Assembly: GCF_003611635.1 (NCBI RefSeq)
Contig: NZ_RAVZ01000047.1
Span: forward strand, 1-38,766
DNA length: 38,766 bases
Source of the DNA: Corallococcus terminator
GTDB taxonomy: Bacteria > Myxococcota > Myxococcia > Myxococcales > Myxococcaceae
Direction of reading: 5' to 3'
Shown: positions 8,549 to 16,650 of the stretch, one piece after another
Layout of the letters: the number at the start of each line of letters is the position of its first letter
Numbering within the stretch: the stretch's first letter is position 1
Program-made: the position numbers and the translations under genes
The notes under the pieces: model-generated
What the model was told of the DNA's origin: nothing
The model's input: the letters and a program-made list of their open reading frames with translations, nothing else
The model's database searches: none

Positions 8549-11151
8549 CGGCCGTCGGAGCTGCGGCGGCGCCAGCGGATGACGCCGTCCCAGTCGGCGG
8601 GCGGCGGCGTCAGGATGTAGCCCTGGCAGCGCTGGACGTAGACGGGGGCCACCGCGTCGCCGTGCTCCACCGAGCAGCGGCGGAACAGCTCCTGGGCCAC
8701 CAGGAAGTCGCGCGCGTAGTAGGCGGTGAGGGCCTTCTCGTACAGGGCCATGCCGGCCTGCTTCTCCGGGGAGAACTCGCCCTTGCGCCCCAGCAACTCG
8801 TGCACGCGCACGGGCTGCTCGCTGTTGCGCACGAGCACCCGGTCCACCTCGCGGAAGACGTAAGCGTCGCTGGCGAGCTGCGCGGTGGACTCGCCCACCA
8901 GCACCTGCGTGCCGTACTGCTTGTTGGCGCCCTCCAGCCGGCCGGCCATGCCCACCGCGTCACCCATGACGGTGTAGTGGGACTTGAGCTCGCTGCCCAT
9001 GTCGCCCACCAGCAGGTCGCCCGTGTCGATGCCAGCACGCACCGACAGCCGGTGGCCGAACTGCTTCTCCCAGAGAGGCTGACGCTGCGCGAGCACGGCC
9101 TGGAGCTTCAGCGCCGCTTCACAGGCCAGGTGAGCGTGGCGATCCGTGCGCACAGGCGCGCCCCAGAAGGCCATCACCGAGTCGCCGATGTACTTGTCCA
9201 CCTGCCCCGCCGTGGCGCGCACCACGGAGGTCATCTCCGTGAGGAAGGTGTTGAGCAGGGGCACCAGTTGTTCGGGCGGGAGGACTTCCGACAGGCGCGT
9301 GAAGCCCTCGATGTCGCAGAGGTACACCGTCATCTTGCGGCGCTCCGGCCGCATCAGGCTCACATCGCGCGCGACGAGCCGCGCCACGTCCGGGCTCACG
9401 TAGCGGCCCAGTGCGCTGTGCACGAAGTCGCGCACGTCCTGTTCGGTGCGGAAGGCGTAGACGGTCGTCACCAGGAACGCGAGCCCCATGGACAACAGCG
9501 GGCCCGCCACGGCGATCCACAGCCGCTCGTTGACGAAGAACCAGCCGGCCGCGCCCACGTACCCCGCGCCCGCGGCCAGCACCACGCTGACGAAGAGGAT
9601 GGCCCCCCACACCGAGCGCAGCAGCCAACTGAACGACAGCGCCAGGAACGCGCCAATGAACGCGAGCCCCATGGTGGCCAGCATGTCCACGCGGGACGGC
9701 GCGCGGACGATGCCATCCGACGCGAGGATGTTCGCGAGCGCCTGGCCCAGGATGGCGCCATTGGCGATGCCGGGACCGATGGGCGTCACCCGGCGCTCCG
9801 GTGCGTAGCTGCTGGTGTTGGTGAGGATGACGGCGCGGCCGTCCAGGTCGTGGTCGAACCGGGCGGGGCGCTCCGCCTGCGTGTCGAAGAGGTTCAGCAG
9901 CACGTTCCACGCGCGGATGGAGCGGGCCAGCGGTCCCCGGGCGCCCCGGGTGGCGGACGGCGCTTCCCACCGCAGGAGGCTGTAGCCGGACGCGTCCATG
10001 GGCACGGAGTACTTGTCCCCGATGTGGAGGCGCCCGTCCGCGTAGCGCAGCTTCTGCGTGCCCGCGAGGCGCATGGCGGCGGCCAGCGGCAGGGAGGGCA
10101 GCACGTAGCGCTCGCCGCCGCGCGGGCTGTACGCGACGAGGTGGGGCACGCCGCGCACCACTCCGTCGGGATCCGCGGGCAGCGTGGTGGCGCCGAAGCC
10201 GCTGGAGGTACCCAAGAGCGGCGTCACCGGGTGCTGGAGCTGACGAACCTCCAGGAGCTTCTCCGGATCCAACCCCGCCACCTGCACGGAGGCCAGGGCG
10301 AGGAACAGGTCCGACGGCGCCACGCGGAAGGCGTCGTCCGCGGCGCGGCGCTCCTGGATGGACGCGGCGGCGGAGCCCAGTTGTTCGCCCAGGCTGCGGC
10401 CCTCGCCCTCGTCGGCGACGCCGGCCCAGACCTCCAGGCCCTTGCCGGCGGGGATGAGGAAGGCGGGACGCTGGAGGGCGAGCACGGACTGGGCACGCGC
10501 GCGGGCCTCGGTGGGGCCGGGGTAGCTGCCCAGACGGACGCGATAGGGCCACAGGCGGCCGGTGGGCGGCAGGCTGCGCGTGCCCTCCGCGCCCCAGCGG
10601 AAGGCGAGCACGGAGTGACCGGGGTCCTGGTCCAGGAGGGCCCGGAGCGCGTCGTCGTCCTGGGACAGGGCGCCCCGGCCGGTGCGCATGGGGGTGACGC
10701 AGGCGCGCGGGCTGAGCTCCGGGTAGGCGAAGTCCAGCATCACCACGGAGGCGCCCTCCTCCACCAGCCGGTGCACCATGCCGCCCATCACCTGGCGCGG
10801 CCACGGGTACGCGGCGATGTCGGCGCGAGGGCCCTGCTGGGCCTCGGCGAGGGTGTCATCGTCGATGGAGACGAGCACCACGCGGTCGGAGCGCTCGGAG
10901 CGTTCGCCGAGCTGGCGGATGCGCCAGTCGTAGAAGACGCGCTCGCCGCCGTCGATCCACCCGGACAGCAGGTCGACGATGCCCGACGGCGACAGCAGGG
11001 GCGCGGGCGTGTCGTCCGGGCGCACGGGGCGCGAGACGCGCTGGGACACGAGCAGGCCCAGCAGGCAGCCGAACACGGCCGCCTGCACGAGCGAGAAGCT
11101 CAGTCGGTGGAGGAAGCGGCGACCGGAGGAGTGGATGCGGAGGCGTTGCAC
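8545..11151 (-). CDS. CHASE2-domain adenylate/guanylate cyclase with a substituted catalytic residue
   Basis: Transmembrane sensor cyclase of 868 residues. An N-terminal helix (about 16-37) is followed by a CHASE2 extracytoplasmic sensor domain (about 55-420; FYDWRIRQLGERS, VLVSIDDDTLAE and FDHDLDGRAVIL are typical). About three transmembrane helices (485-575) and the HSALGRYVSPDVARL linker precede a class III cyclase domain (about 605-790). Metal aspartates (LCDIEGF, DKYIGDSVM), the purine-selecting Lys and Thr (VDKY, HYTVMGD) and the transition-state Arg are present. The usual Asn in GD-x-V-N is Gly734 (GDAVGMAGRL), so activity may be reduced or lost. A ~90-residue tail follows the domain. 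The start is GTG at 11151; a weak -10-like TATCCT lies about 11 nt upstream. The end overlaps the ferredoxin gene by 4 bp, convergently. Confidence 0.92.
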   Translation of the reverse strand: MQRLRIHSSGRRFLHRLSFSLVQAAVFGCLLGLLVSQRVSRPVRPDDTPAPLLSPSGIVDLLSGWIDGGERVFYDWRIRQLGERSERSDRVVLVSIDDDTLAEAQQGPRADIAAYPWPRQVMGGMVHRLVEEGASVVMLDFAYPELSPRACVTPMRTGRGALSQDDDALRALLDQDPGHSVLAFRWGAEGTRSLPPTGRLWPYRVRLGSYPGPTEARARAQSVLALQRPAFLIPAGKGLEVWAGVADEGEGRSLGEQLGSAAASIQERRAADDAFRVAPSDLFLALASVQVAGLDPEKLLEVRQLQHPVTPLLGTSSGFGATTLPADPDGVVRGVPHLVAYSPRGGERYVLPSLPLAAAMRLAGTQKLRYADGRLHIGDKYSVPMDASGYSLLRWEAPSATRGARGPLARSIRAWNVLLNLFDTQAERPARFDHDLDGRAVILTNTSSYAPERRVTPIGPGIANGAILGQALANILASDGIVRAPSRVDMLATMGLAFIGAFLALSFSWLLRSVWGAILFVSVVLAAGAGYVGAAGWFFVNERLWIAVAGPLLSMGLAFLVTTVYAFRTEQDVRDFVHSALGRYVSPDVARLVARDVSLMRPERRKMTVYLCDIEGFTRLSEVLPPEQLVPLLNTFLTEMTSVVRATAGQVDKYIGDSVMAFWGAPVRTDRHAHLACEAALKLQAVLAQRQPLWEKQFGHRLSVRAGIDTGDLLVGDMGSELKSHYTVMGDAVGMAGRLEGANKQYGTQVLVGESTAQLASDAYVFREVDRVLVRNSEQPVRVHELLGRKGEFSPEKQAGMALYEKALTAYYARDFLVAQELFRRCSVEHGDAVAPVYVQRCQGYILTPPPADWDGVIRWRRRSSDGR

Positions 11152-11195
11152 GGGCGGTGCACAGGATAGCGCGTTGGGGCCGAGCGCCTATGGGG

Positions 11196-11210
11196 CATAC
11201 GCGCGGTATG
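11196..11210. promoter_or_regulatory. Short dyad between the divergent cyclase and lipoprotein genes
   Basis: CATAC (11196-11200) and GTATG (11206-11210) form a perfect inverted repeat around GCGCG in the divergent intergenic region. A protein-binding site is possible, but arms of only five bases are expected fairly often by chance. Confidence 0.2.
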
Positions 11211-11258
11211 GTTGGCCGCCGCATGTCCTCGTCCGAGCCTCGTCCGAAAGAGCCGCCC

Positions 11259-12125
11259 ATGAAACGCCTGTTGCTGTCCGCCGCCGCCGCCGTGTCCCTG
11301 CTGTCCCCCCTCGCCTGTGACCTGGAGAAGACGGGCAACCAGCTCTCCGCGGACCACGTGATGGTGGGCACGCTGCTGGCCACGCCGCAGGTGGATGTGT
11401 CCGCCACGGCGATGGCGGGCTACGACGCGGGGACCTTCGGGGACGCGGGCGTGGACGTGGTGTCCTTCCCCGCGCAGACGGCGGCCTTCATGTTCTTCGG
11501 GACGAAGTCGGGGGCGAACTCGCAGCCCGAGGGCGTCAGCGGGGCCACCGTGGTGCTCCAGCCCACGGGCACGACGACGCCCGTCACGCTCAACAGCCAG
11601 GGGGGCGGCAGCTACGGCGTGACGAGCGACTCCACCGACGCGCTGACGTACGCGTCGGGGGCCACGTATGCGTTCACGGCGACCAAGGACAACGTGCGGT
11701 ACGTGGGGCAGGTGGAGAACTCGCCCCCGAAGGAGGCCATCACCGCGCTGCACCCGGCGGAGGGCTTCGTGCGGCTCAACGCGAACACGGCGTTCGGCTT
11801 CGACCGCCCGGCGCCGCCGCCGAACACCGACCGCACGCTGGGCTTCGTCACGGTGGTGCCGCTGACCGCCAATGGTGAGAAGGGCACGGCCACGTACTCC
11901 AACGTGCCCACGTCGCCGGTGGAGTTCCTCCAGTTGGCGGCGGTGCCGGCCACCTTCCGGGAGGCGCGCGTGACGATTCCCGGCACCGCGTTCCCGAACC
12001 CCAAGCAGACGTACCTGGTCATCTTCCAGGCCGTGCGCATGGGCGGCGCGGAGTCCGACAACCTCTTCCTGGGCAGCGTGCTGCTGGCGGGCACCGCGGA
12101 AGTGGGCATCGTCCGGACGAACTGA
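11259..12125 (+). CDS. Predicted lipoprotein of unknown function
   Basis: A 288-residue protein starting with a clear lipoprotein signal peptide: a basic start (MKRLLLS), an Ala/Leu-rich core and a lipobox ending SPLAC at Cys20. The mature part has no domain I recognise. It is rich in Thr, Gly and Val and may be beta-rich. The start at 11259 is chosen because the signal peptide begins there and an AAAGAG sequence sits just upstream; an in-frame ATG at 11223 would add 12 polar residues ahead of the signal. It is divergent from the CHASE2 cyclase, with 107 bp between the starts, and convergent with the next gene at only 6 bp. Confidence 0.7.
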   Translation: MKRLLLSAAAAVSLLSPLACDLEKTGNQLSADHVMVGTLLATPQVDVSATAMAGYDAGTFGDAGVDVVSFPAQTAAFMFFGTKSGANSQPEGVSGATVVLQPTGTTTPVTLNSQGGGSYGVTSDSTDALTYASGATYAFTATKDNVRYVGQVENSPPKEAITALHPAEGFVRLNANTAFGFDRPAPPPNTDRTLGFVTVVPLTANGEKGTATYSNVPTSPVEFLQLAAVPATFREARVTIPGTAFPNPKQTYLVIFQAVRMGGAESDNLFLGSVLLAGTAEVGIVRTN

Positions 12126-12131
12126 AGTCCA

Positions 12132-13145
12132 CTACCCGGCTTCGATGTCCAGGCCGATGCGCCCCTCCAACTTGAGGCGCAGCAGGTGGCCCGCGAAACG
12201 CTCCGCCTCCTCGCGGGTGAGGATGCTGCGGAAGTCCGGGCCGTCCGCGATTTCGACCTCCATCACGGCGCCGCGCTGGAGGAGGCGGAAGAAGTCCTCC
12301 CCTCCTCCGGGACGCGGCACGCGCAGCGGCACGAAGCCCTTGAGGGGCAGGACCTCCGTGCTGGCTTCGATGACGGCCAGCAGCCCCCGGGCATCCGGGC
12401 GTACGCCGTCTTCCGGGACGGACTCCTCCGGGTAGAGCGGCGCGGGCGCGAGCGCCAGGTCCTCGGTGGAGTCGTCGAAGAGAAAGCCGTAGCGCGAGGG
12501 GACGCGCTCGGTGAGCAGGTAGCAGAGCAGGACGGATTCATCCGGCTGCACGCGCGCGACGTGGAGGATGGAGCGCTCCGCCCCCACTCGGCGCAAGAGC
12601 AGCGTGAGGTGGGGCTGGAGGCTCCCGAGCGAGCGCCGGACCCGGTCCAACAGCGTGGCGCGCACCTCGGTGAAGGCGGCCTGGTAGCGGGCCTCGCTCT
12701 CCGCTTCGCGCTGGAGGACGGCGTCGCGCGCCTTCGCGAGCTTGGACTCCGCGTCGCGCAGGAAGTCGTTGGCGGCGCCCTGCGGCTGGAGGCCCGGACC
12801 TGAAGTGCCACCGGAGTCCATGCCGGCCGCGCGCACCGCGCCCAGGAGGAAGGTGCCCTGCTGCGCGAGCCGCGCCTGTTCTTCCTTGAAGTGGACCACC
12901 GCCGCCGCGTGGTCGCGCTTCAACTCCGCCCAGGCTTCGTAGGTGGACTCCAGCGTTTCCAGCGCGCGCAACTGGCCCAGCGCGGACTCCGGACCGGAGG
13001 TCATCCCGCCCCACGGCGTCTCCGTGTTCCGGGCGGGCAGCATCGCTGGATCCACGGCGGGAACATCCACGGGCGTGTCGTGACGCAAGGACACGGAAGG
13101 CTTCGTGCCAGGGCGAGGCGGTCGTCGGTTCTTGTCAGCGCTCAT
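12132..13145 (-). CDS. Unknown coiled-coil protein
   Basis: A 337-residue cytoplasmic protein with no signal peptide or membrane segment. Residues 1-55 are Pro-rich and probably disordered. Residues about 60-190 are Ala/Glu/Arg-rich and likely form a long coiled coil (ALGQLRALETLESTYEAW, ESKLAKARDAVLQREAES). Residues about 195-337 look like a folded alpha/beta domain. No family is recognised. ATG at 13145 follows the MopE-repeat lipoprotein gene by 15 bp on the same strand, so the two probably form an operon. It converges with the lipoprotein gene at 12125 with 6 bp between stops and no visible terminator. Confidence 0.7.
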   Translation of the reverse strand: MSADKNRRPPRPGTKPSVSLRHDTPVDVPAVDPAMLPARNTETPWGGMTSGPESALGQLRALETLESTYEAWAELKRDHAAAVVHFKEEQARLAQQGTFLLGAVRAAGMDSGGTSGPGLQPQGAANDFLRDAESKLAKARDAVLQREAESEARYQAAFTEVRATLLDRVRRSLGSLQPHLTLLLRRVGAERSILHVARVQPDESVLLCYLLTERVPSRYGFLFDDSTEDLALAPAPLYPEESVPEDGVRPDARGLLAVIEASTEVLPLKGFVPLRVPRPGGGEDFFRLLQRGAVMEVEIADGPDFRSILTREEAERFAGHLLRLKLEGRIGLDIEAG

Positions 13146-13160
13146 ACCGCGAGTCCCTGA

Positions 13161-15269
13161 TCAGTTCGGCCAGGAGGGGTAGTGGAAGACGGTCCCTGGA
13201 TAGCCAACGATCCAGAGGTCTTCCGGACCGGTTCCCTCGATGTCGTAGACAGGGCCGACGAACATCTGCGTGCTCCACTGGCGGCCATCGTATCGGTGCG
13301 CCCTTCCCATCTCGGAGAGCACGTAGATGGAGTTCCTTCCGAAGGCGAGCACATCCGTCAGGTCCAGGCCCGACGGCGACGTGTGGTGACTCCACCCGGT
13401 GCCATTCCAGACGAGGAGCGTTCCGTTGTCACCCACGGCATAGGCCAACCGGGAGTTGACCACCCGGACCCCGTTCAGGGGGCCTGTGGCGCCGGGAACG
13501 GTGGCGTCAGCGCTCCAGGACTTCGACGCTGGGGAATAGCGGAAAATCACCCCTCCATCGCCGCCGCCCACCGCGAACATCGTGTTCGGGGAGACGCCAT
13601 GAATGCCTCGCAAGGGCCCGTTCGCGCTCTGACTGGAAACGACGTACGGGGGAAGGCCACCATCCCAGAGGAAGACACCTCCCACGGAAGCATCCGGTGA
13701 GTTCGTGTCGGCCGTCACGCCATGGAGTTCCGCGTTCGTCCCCATGGCGAAGCCATGGATGTCATTGGCGTAGATCGTGGAACCCACCAGAGAGGTCCGG
13801 GGCGAACAGTCGTCACTGGAGGGCCACTGCCTGACCACGGACGCGAATGAAGTGACCATATACGCGGTCCCCGTCTGGGGATGAGCCCAGACGCCCAGGA
13901 CATCCACCGGATTGGCTGAACCCGTGCACGCACCGGGCAACACGGTGAACGAACTGCTTCCAGGCACCTTCACCGCCCGCGTCGACGCGGAGCCCACGAT
14001 CCACACGCCACCGTCGTTGTACTGAGACACCCCGTACCACCGGGTTCCCCCGTCCCCCACGTTCTGCCCGCCCCAGCGGGGTGAGCCGCTCAAGCACGTG
14101 CCTTCATCCGAGGTCCCGTCGCAGTCGTTGTCCTGCGAATCACACAGCTCGGGCGCGCCGGAGTAGATGAAGGGATTGCCATCGTCACAATCCCCGCTCC
14201 TGTCCACGAAGAGTTCAGTCGGAGGAGCACAGGCCACGACCCCCGCATCGTTCTGCCCGAAGGAGTCGTCGTCATCGTCTGGATACCAGGTGGGGAAATT
14301 GGCCGGAAGCTGGCAGACGGTCCCGGTCCCCCCTGCATTGCAGGCACGAACGCCGTAACACCCCCCGTCGGCCTCGACACAGGACGTCCCGACGAAGAAG
14401 CCCTCGTCCGTGTCCCCATTGCAGTTGTCGTCCACGCCGTTGCACCGCTCGATGGCGGCGGGATATGCGCCCGCGTTCGCGTCGTCGCAGTCATCGTGGG
14501 GGGCCGACGTCGGGATGCGGTTGGGAGGCAGCGTCGCCGTGCACACCGGCTGCGCACCCCGCTTCACATCGCCGTGCCCGTCCCCGTCTTCGTCCGCCCA
14601 GGCGTACTGCGCCACGGGCACCTGGCAGGCCACCGTGCCATCCGGCTGACAGGCGCGAACCCCAGTGCAACCCTCCGCGCTCGCACACCCCTCTCCCACA
14701 CCGAACTCCTCGTCCACCCTGACATCACAGTTGTCGTCCACGCCGTTGCACAGTTCGGTCGCCCCCGGGTGCACGTCGGCGCGCGTGTCGTCACAGTCGG
14801 TGCCTCCGGACTCGCGGCTCGCGTGGCCGTCCTGGTCCGCGTCCGTGGCCTCAAGCAGGAAGTTGACGTCGAGCGTCGCCCCCTCCTTCAGCGTGACCTG
14901 CTGGTCCGAGGAATCCATGGGCATGCCTTCACATGCTCCGGCGAAGGCTTCCACGGACGCTCGCACCGTCAAGCCCCAGTCCTTGGGAGGAGAGAAGCCC
15001 TGCGTCACGCGCGTCGCCGCGATCCCTCCGTCTGAACCCCTGGGAATCGACAGGGCCAGTTCCGCACCGCTCGCGTCGTCCTGCGCCACGAAACGCAGAC
15101 ACCCGGGGGCGAAGCCTCGCAAGTCCACATGGATGCGAAGCATTCCGCAGTCCTCATTCCCTACCGCGCAGAAGCCCCGCTCCCGCCAGAGGTCTTCCAG
15201 CGACGGCACGGTGCACCGCACCAGGGACAAAGCCAGCAATGACACCCAGACGGCTCGGGAACGGGACAT
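13161..15269 (-). CDS. Lipoprotein with three MopE-type metal-binding repeats and a C-terminal propeller-like region
   Basis: A 702-residue surface protein. The signal peptide MSRSRAVWVSLLALSLVRC ends in a lipobox at Cys19. After a ~120-residue N-terminal domain come three copies of the putative metal-binding repeat found in MopE and many myxobacterial surface proteins, at about 142-188, 225-290 and 329-391. Each has an Asp-rich calcium-loop-like DxDxDG or equivalent, then DCDD, then a Cys-rich NGVDDNC/DEG segment. Residues about 400-702 contain repeated W/G-rich strands (RWYGVSQYNDGGVWIVG, FAVGGGDGGVIFRYS, LAYAVGDNGTLLVWNG, VYDIEGTGPEDLWIVG), probably a beta-propeller. ATG at 15269 is chosen for the signal peptide; a -10 element ends eight bases upstream, suggesting a leaderless transcript. 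Ligand and function are unknown. Confidence 0.85.
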   Translation of the reverse strand: MSRSRAVWVSLLALSLVRCTVPSLEDLWRERGFCAVGNEDCGMLRIHVDLRGFAPGCLRFVAQDDASGAELALSIPRGSDGGIAATRVTQGFSPPKDWGLTVRASVEAFAGACEGMPMDSSDQQVTLKEGATLDVNFLLEATDADQDGHASRESGGTDCDDTRADVHPGATELCNGVDDNCDVRVDEEFGVGEGCASAEGCTGVRACQPDGTVACQVPVAQYAWADEDGDGHGDVKRGAQPVCTATLPPNRIPTSAPHDDCDDANAGAYPAAIERCNGVDDNCNGDTDEGFFVGTSCVEADGGCYGVRACNAGGTGTVCQLPANFPTWYPDDDDDSFGQNDAGVVACAPPTELFVDRSGDCDDGNPFIYSGAPELCDSQDNDCDGTSDEGTCLSGSPRWGGQNVGDGGTRWYGVSQYNDGGVWIVGSASTRAVKVPGSSSFTVLPGACTGSANPVDVLGVWAHPQTGTAYMVTSFASVVRQWPSSDDCSPRTSLVGSTIYANDIHGFAMGTNAELHGVTADTNSPDASVGGVFLWDGGLPPYVVSSQSANGPLRGIHGVSPNTMFAVGGGDGGVIFRYSPASKSWSADATVPGATGPLNGVRVVNSRLAYAVGDNGTLLVWNGTGWSHHTSPSGLDLTDVLAFGRNSIYVLSEMGRAHRYDGRQWSTQMFVGPVYDIEGTGPEDLWIVGYPGTVFHYPSWPN

Positions 15270-15277
15270 GGCCGCGC

Positions 15278-15305
15278 ATCCTAGGCCATTCCCTGTCACT
15301 CCCAA
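15278..15305 (-). promoter_or_regulatory. Promoter of the MopE-repeat lipoprotein gene
   Basis: On the minus strand, TTGGGA (15300-15305) and TAGGAT (15278-15283) are spaced by 16 bp. Only eight bases separate the -10 element from the ATG at 15269, so the predicted start falls on or within two bases of the A of the ATG. Confidence 0.5.
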
Positions 15306-15313
15306 CCTCCGGA

Positions 15314-15350
15314 AACACGAAAGCCCCTCCCCACTCACGCGGGAAGAGGC
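15314..15350 (-). terminator. Terminator of the YqjDE-like operon
   Basis: Reading the minus strand, GCCTCTTCCC (15350-15341) pairs with GGGGAGGGGC (15332-15323) with two G-U pairs and an 8-nt loop. It is followed by TTTCGTGTTT (15322-15313). It begins 26 bp after the stop of the gene at 15377 and lies just upstream of the MopE-repeat lipoprotein promoter. Confidence 0.55.
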
Positions 15351-15376
15351 CCGTGAACTTCACAGCCGACCAGGAA

Positions 15377-15685
15377 TCAGGTCGTCCGCGAACCCGGCGG
15401 CACCGTGGAGCCCGCGCCCTGCTGGGTCTCCGTGCCGCGCGCGCTGTTGATGGCGCCCGCGAGCTTGTCCTGGCCACCCTGCAGCTTGGTGCGCAGGTCG
15501 CCGCGCAACTGCGTGCCCGGCTTGTCCGCCAGCAGCAGGCCCACGCCCACGCCCACCAGCAGACCGGCGGCGAAGATGCCCAGCGCGGGCAACGTCGTCT
15601 CCGCGGTGGTGCGGCGGGTCTCCAGACCCACGAGGTCCAACAGGTCGTCGCGGTCCAGCTTCTTCAAGTCCTTCAGGCTCAGCAT
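15377..15685 (-). CDS. Small single-helix membrane protein, YtxH-like
   Basis: A 102-residue protein with a charged N-terminal helix (LSLKDLKKLDRDDLLDLVG), one Gly-rich transmembrane helix at about 33-53 (IFAAGLLVGVGVGLLLAD) and a polar C-terminus (LRGDLRTKLQGGQDKLAGA, then Gln/Gly/Thr-rich). The small-residue membrane helix followed by an amphipathic helix resembles YtxH/gas-vesicle-like envelope proteins. A GGAG sequence sits seven bases before the ATG. It is the last gene of the five-gene cluster, 63 bp after the preceding stop, with a terminator downstream. Confidence 0.7.
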   Translation of the reverse strand: MLSLKDLKKLDRDDLLDLVGLETRRTTAETTLPALGIFAAGLLVGVGVGLLLADKPGTQLRGDLRTKLQGGQDKLAGAINSARGTETQQGAGSTVPPGSRTT

Positions 15686-15748
15686 GTCCGACTCCGGGGG
15701 AGGAGACTTCAGTGGAAAAGCGAAAGCGTGTGACGCGAGGAAGAAAGC

Positions 15749-16132
15749 CTAGACGCTGCCCGACGGCGGCGTGCCTCGGCCCGTCTGATAGCCCTGGAAG
15801 GCCGACTCGGCCATCCCGACCAGTTCGTCCTTCACGAAGGGCAGCGCGGCCAGCCGCACGCCCAGCTTCAGGATGCGCGCCGTCAGCGGCGTGAAGAGCC
15901 CGCCGCCCAGCACGTAGCCCACGCCCGCGGCGATGGCCAGGGTGCCGTAGGGGTTGCGCTCCACGCGCCCCTTGAGGTCCAGCGTCTGCCCCAGGTCCGC
16001 CACCGCGCTGCGCGCGTTGTCGATGAACTGCTGCGCGTCCGAACCCAACTGATCCACCCGCTGGCCGAAGCCCGCGTCGTCAGCGTGTTCCGCCGCGCTG
16101 CCATTGCCCGTCGTGCCCGAATACGTCGTCAT
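15749..16132 (-). CDS. ElaB/YqjD-like membrane-anchored protein
   Basis: A 127-residue protein with a soluble amphipathic N-terminal half (VDQLGSDAQQFIDNARSAV). A hydrophobic segment follows, introduced by VERNPYGTLAIAAGVGYVLG, the arrangement seen in ElaB/YqjD (DUF883) proteins, in which a helical domain precedes a C-terminal glycine-zipper membrane helix. Unlike E. coli YqjD, about 45 residues follow the helix. The start is ATG at 16132 because a strong GGAAGGGAA sequence lies about ten bases upstream. In E. coli, YqjD and ElaB associate with ribosomes at the membrane in stationary phase; a similar role here is inference only. Confidence 0.65.
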   Translation of the reverse strand: MTTYSGTTGNGSAAEHADDAGFGQRVDQLGSDAQQFIDNARSAVADLGQTLDLKGRVERNPYGTLAIAAGVGYVLGGGLFTPLTARILKLGVRLAALPFVKDELVGMAESAFQGYQTGRGTPPSGSV

Positions 16133-16167
16133 GGTCGTGTTCCCTTCCAGCGAGCGTCCCGGAGGAC

Positions 16168-16365
16168 TCAGCGCGAGGCGATCCGGCCCACGAGGAAACC
16201 CACCGCGATGGCACCCAGCAGGCACGTGCCGGGGTTCGCCCGGATGAAGCCCACCACCTGACGGTTCAGGTCCACCAGGTTCTGCCGCGCCTCATCCACC
16301 TGGGGCATCACCTGGTCCTGAAGCTGCCGAGCCCGGTCCGACATCTGCTGCGGATTGATTTCCAT
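16168..16365 (-). CDS. Small YqjD-like membrane protein (65 aa)
   Basis: A 65-residue protein: an amphipathic helix (MSDRARQLQDQVMPQVDEAR, LVDLNRQVVGFI) followed by RANPGTCLLGAIAVGFLVGR at the extreme C-terminus. This is the minimal ElaB/YqjD/DUF883 layout, with a C-terminal GxxxG-type helix ending in basic residues. AGAGGG lies six bases before the ATG at 16365. The gene is 35 bp upstream of the next gene in the cluster and 75 bp after the preceding stop. Confidence 0.7.
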   Translation of the reverse strand: MEINPQQMSDRARQLQDQVMPQVDEARQNLVDLNRQVVGFIRANPGTCLLGAIAVGFLVGRIASR

Positions 16366-16440
16366 GAAAGCCCTCTGCTGTGCGTTCGTTCTCGATGCGT
16401 CCAGAAGAATGTGTCCATCACGGCCCGCGCGCGCTTGCCG

Positions 16441-16650
16441 CTAGCGCCGCGAACCCACCACGTAGCCCACGAGGAAGGCCGTCCCCACGCACGCGTAGGG
16501 ATGACGCCGCACCCACTGGCGCCAGTCGGTGGCCACCGCCACCTCCTCGCGCAGCTCGCTCACCGACGTGGCCAGTTCGGCCCGGGTGCGCTCGATTTCC
16601 TCGCGAAGCGCCGCGCTCGTGCGCGGCAGTTGTCCATTGCTAGCGGCCAT
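16441..16650 (-). CDS. DUF3618-like small membrane protein (69 aa)
   Basis: A 69-residue protein with the DUF3618-type N-terminal helix (SAALREEIERTRAELATSVS, ELREEVA), then WRQWVRRHPYACVGTAFLVG and YVVGSRR, a C-terminal membrane helix ending in basic residues. DUF3618 proteins usually sit next to YqjE/holin-like DUF1469 genes, as here. Its start overlaps the end of the DUF1469 gene by 11 bp, so translation is probably coupled. Confidence 0.75.
   Translation of the reverse strand: MAASNGQLPRTSAALREEIERTRAELATSVSELREEVAVATDWRQWVRRHPYACVGTAFLVGYVVGSRR

Noticed and set aside
8662-11169. An 835-codon open frame on the plus strand
   Set aside because: It is antisense to the CHASE2 cyclase, whose catalytic motifs are unambiguous.
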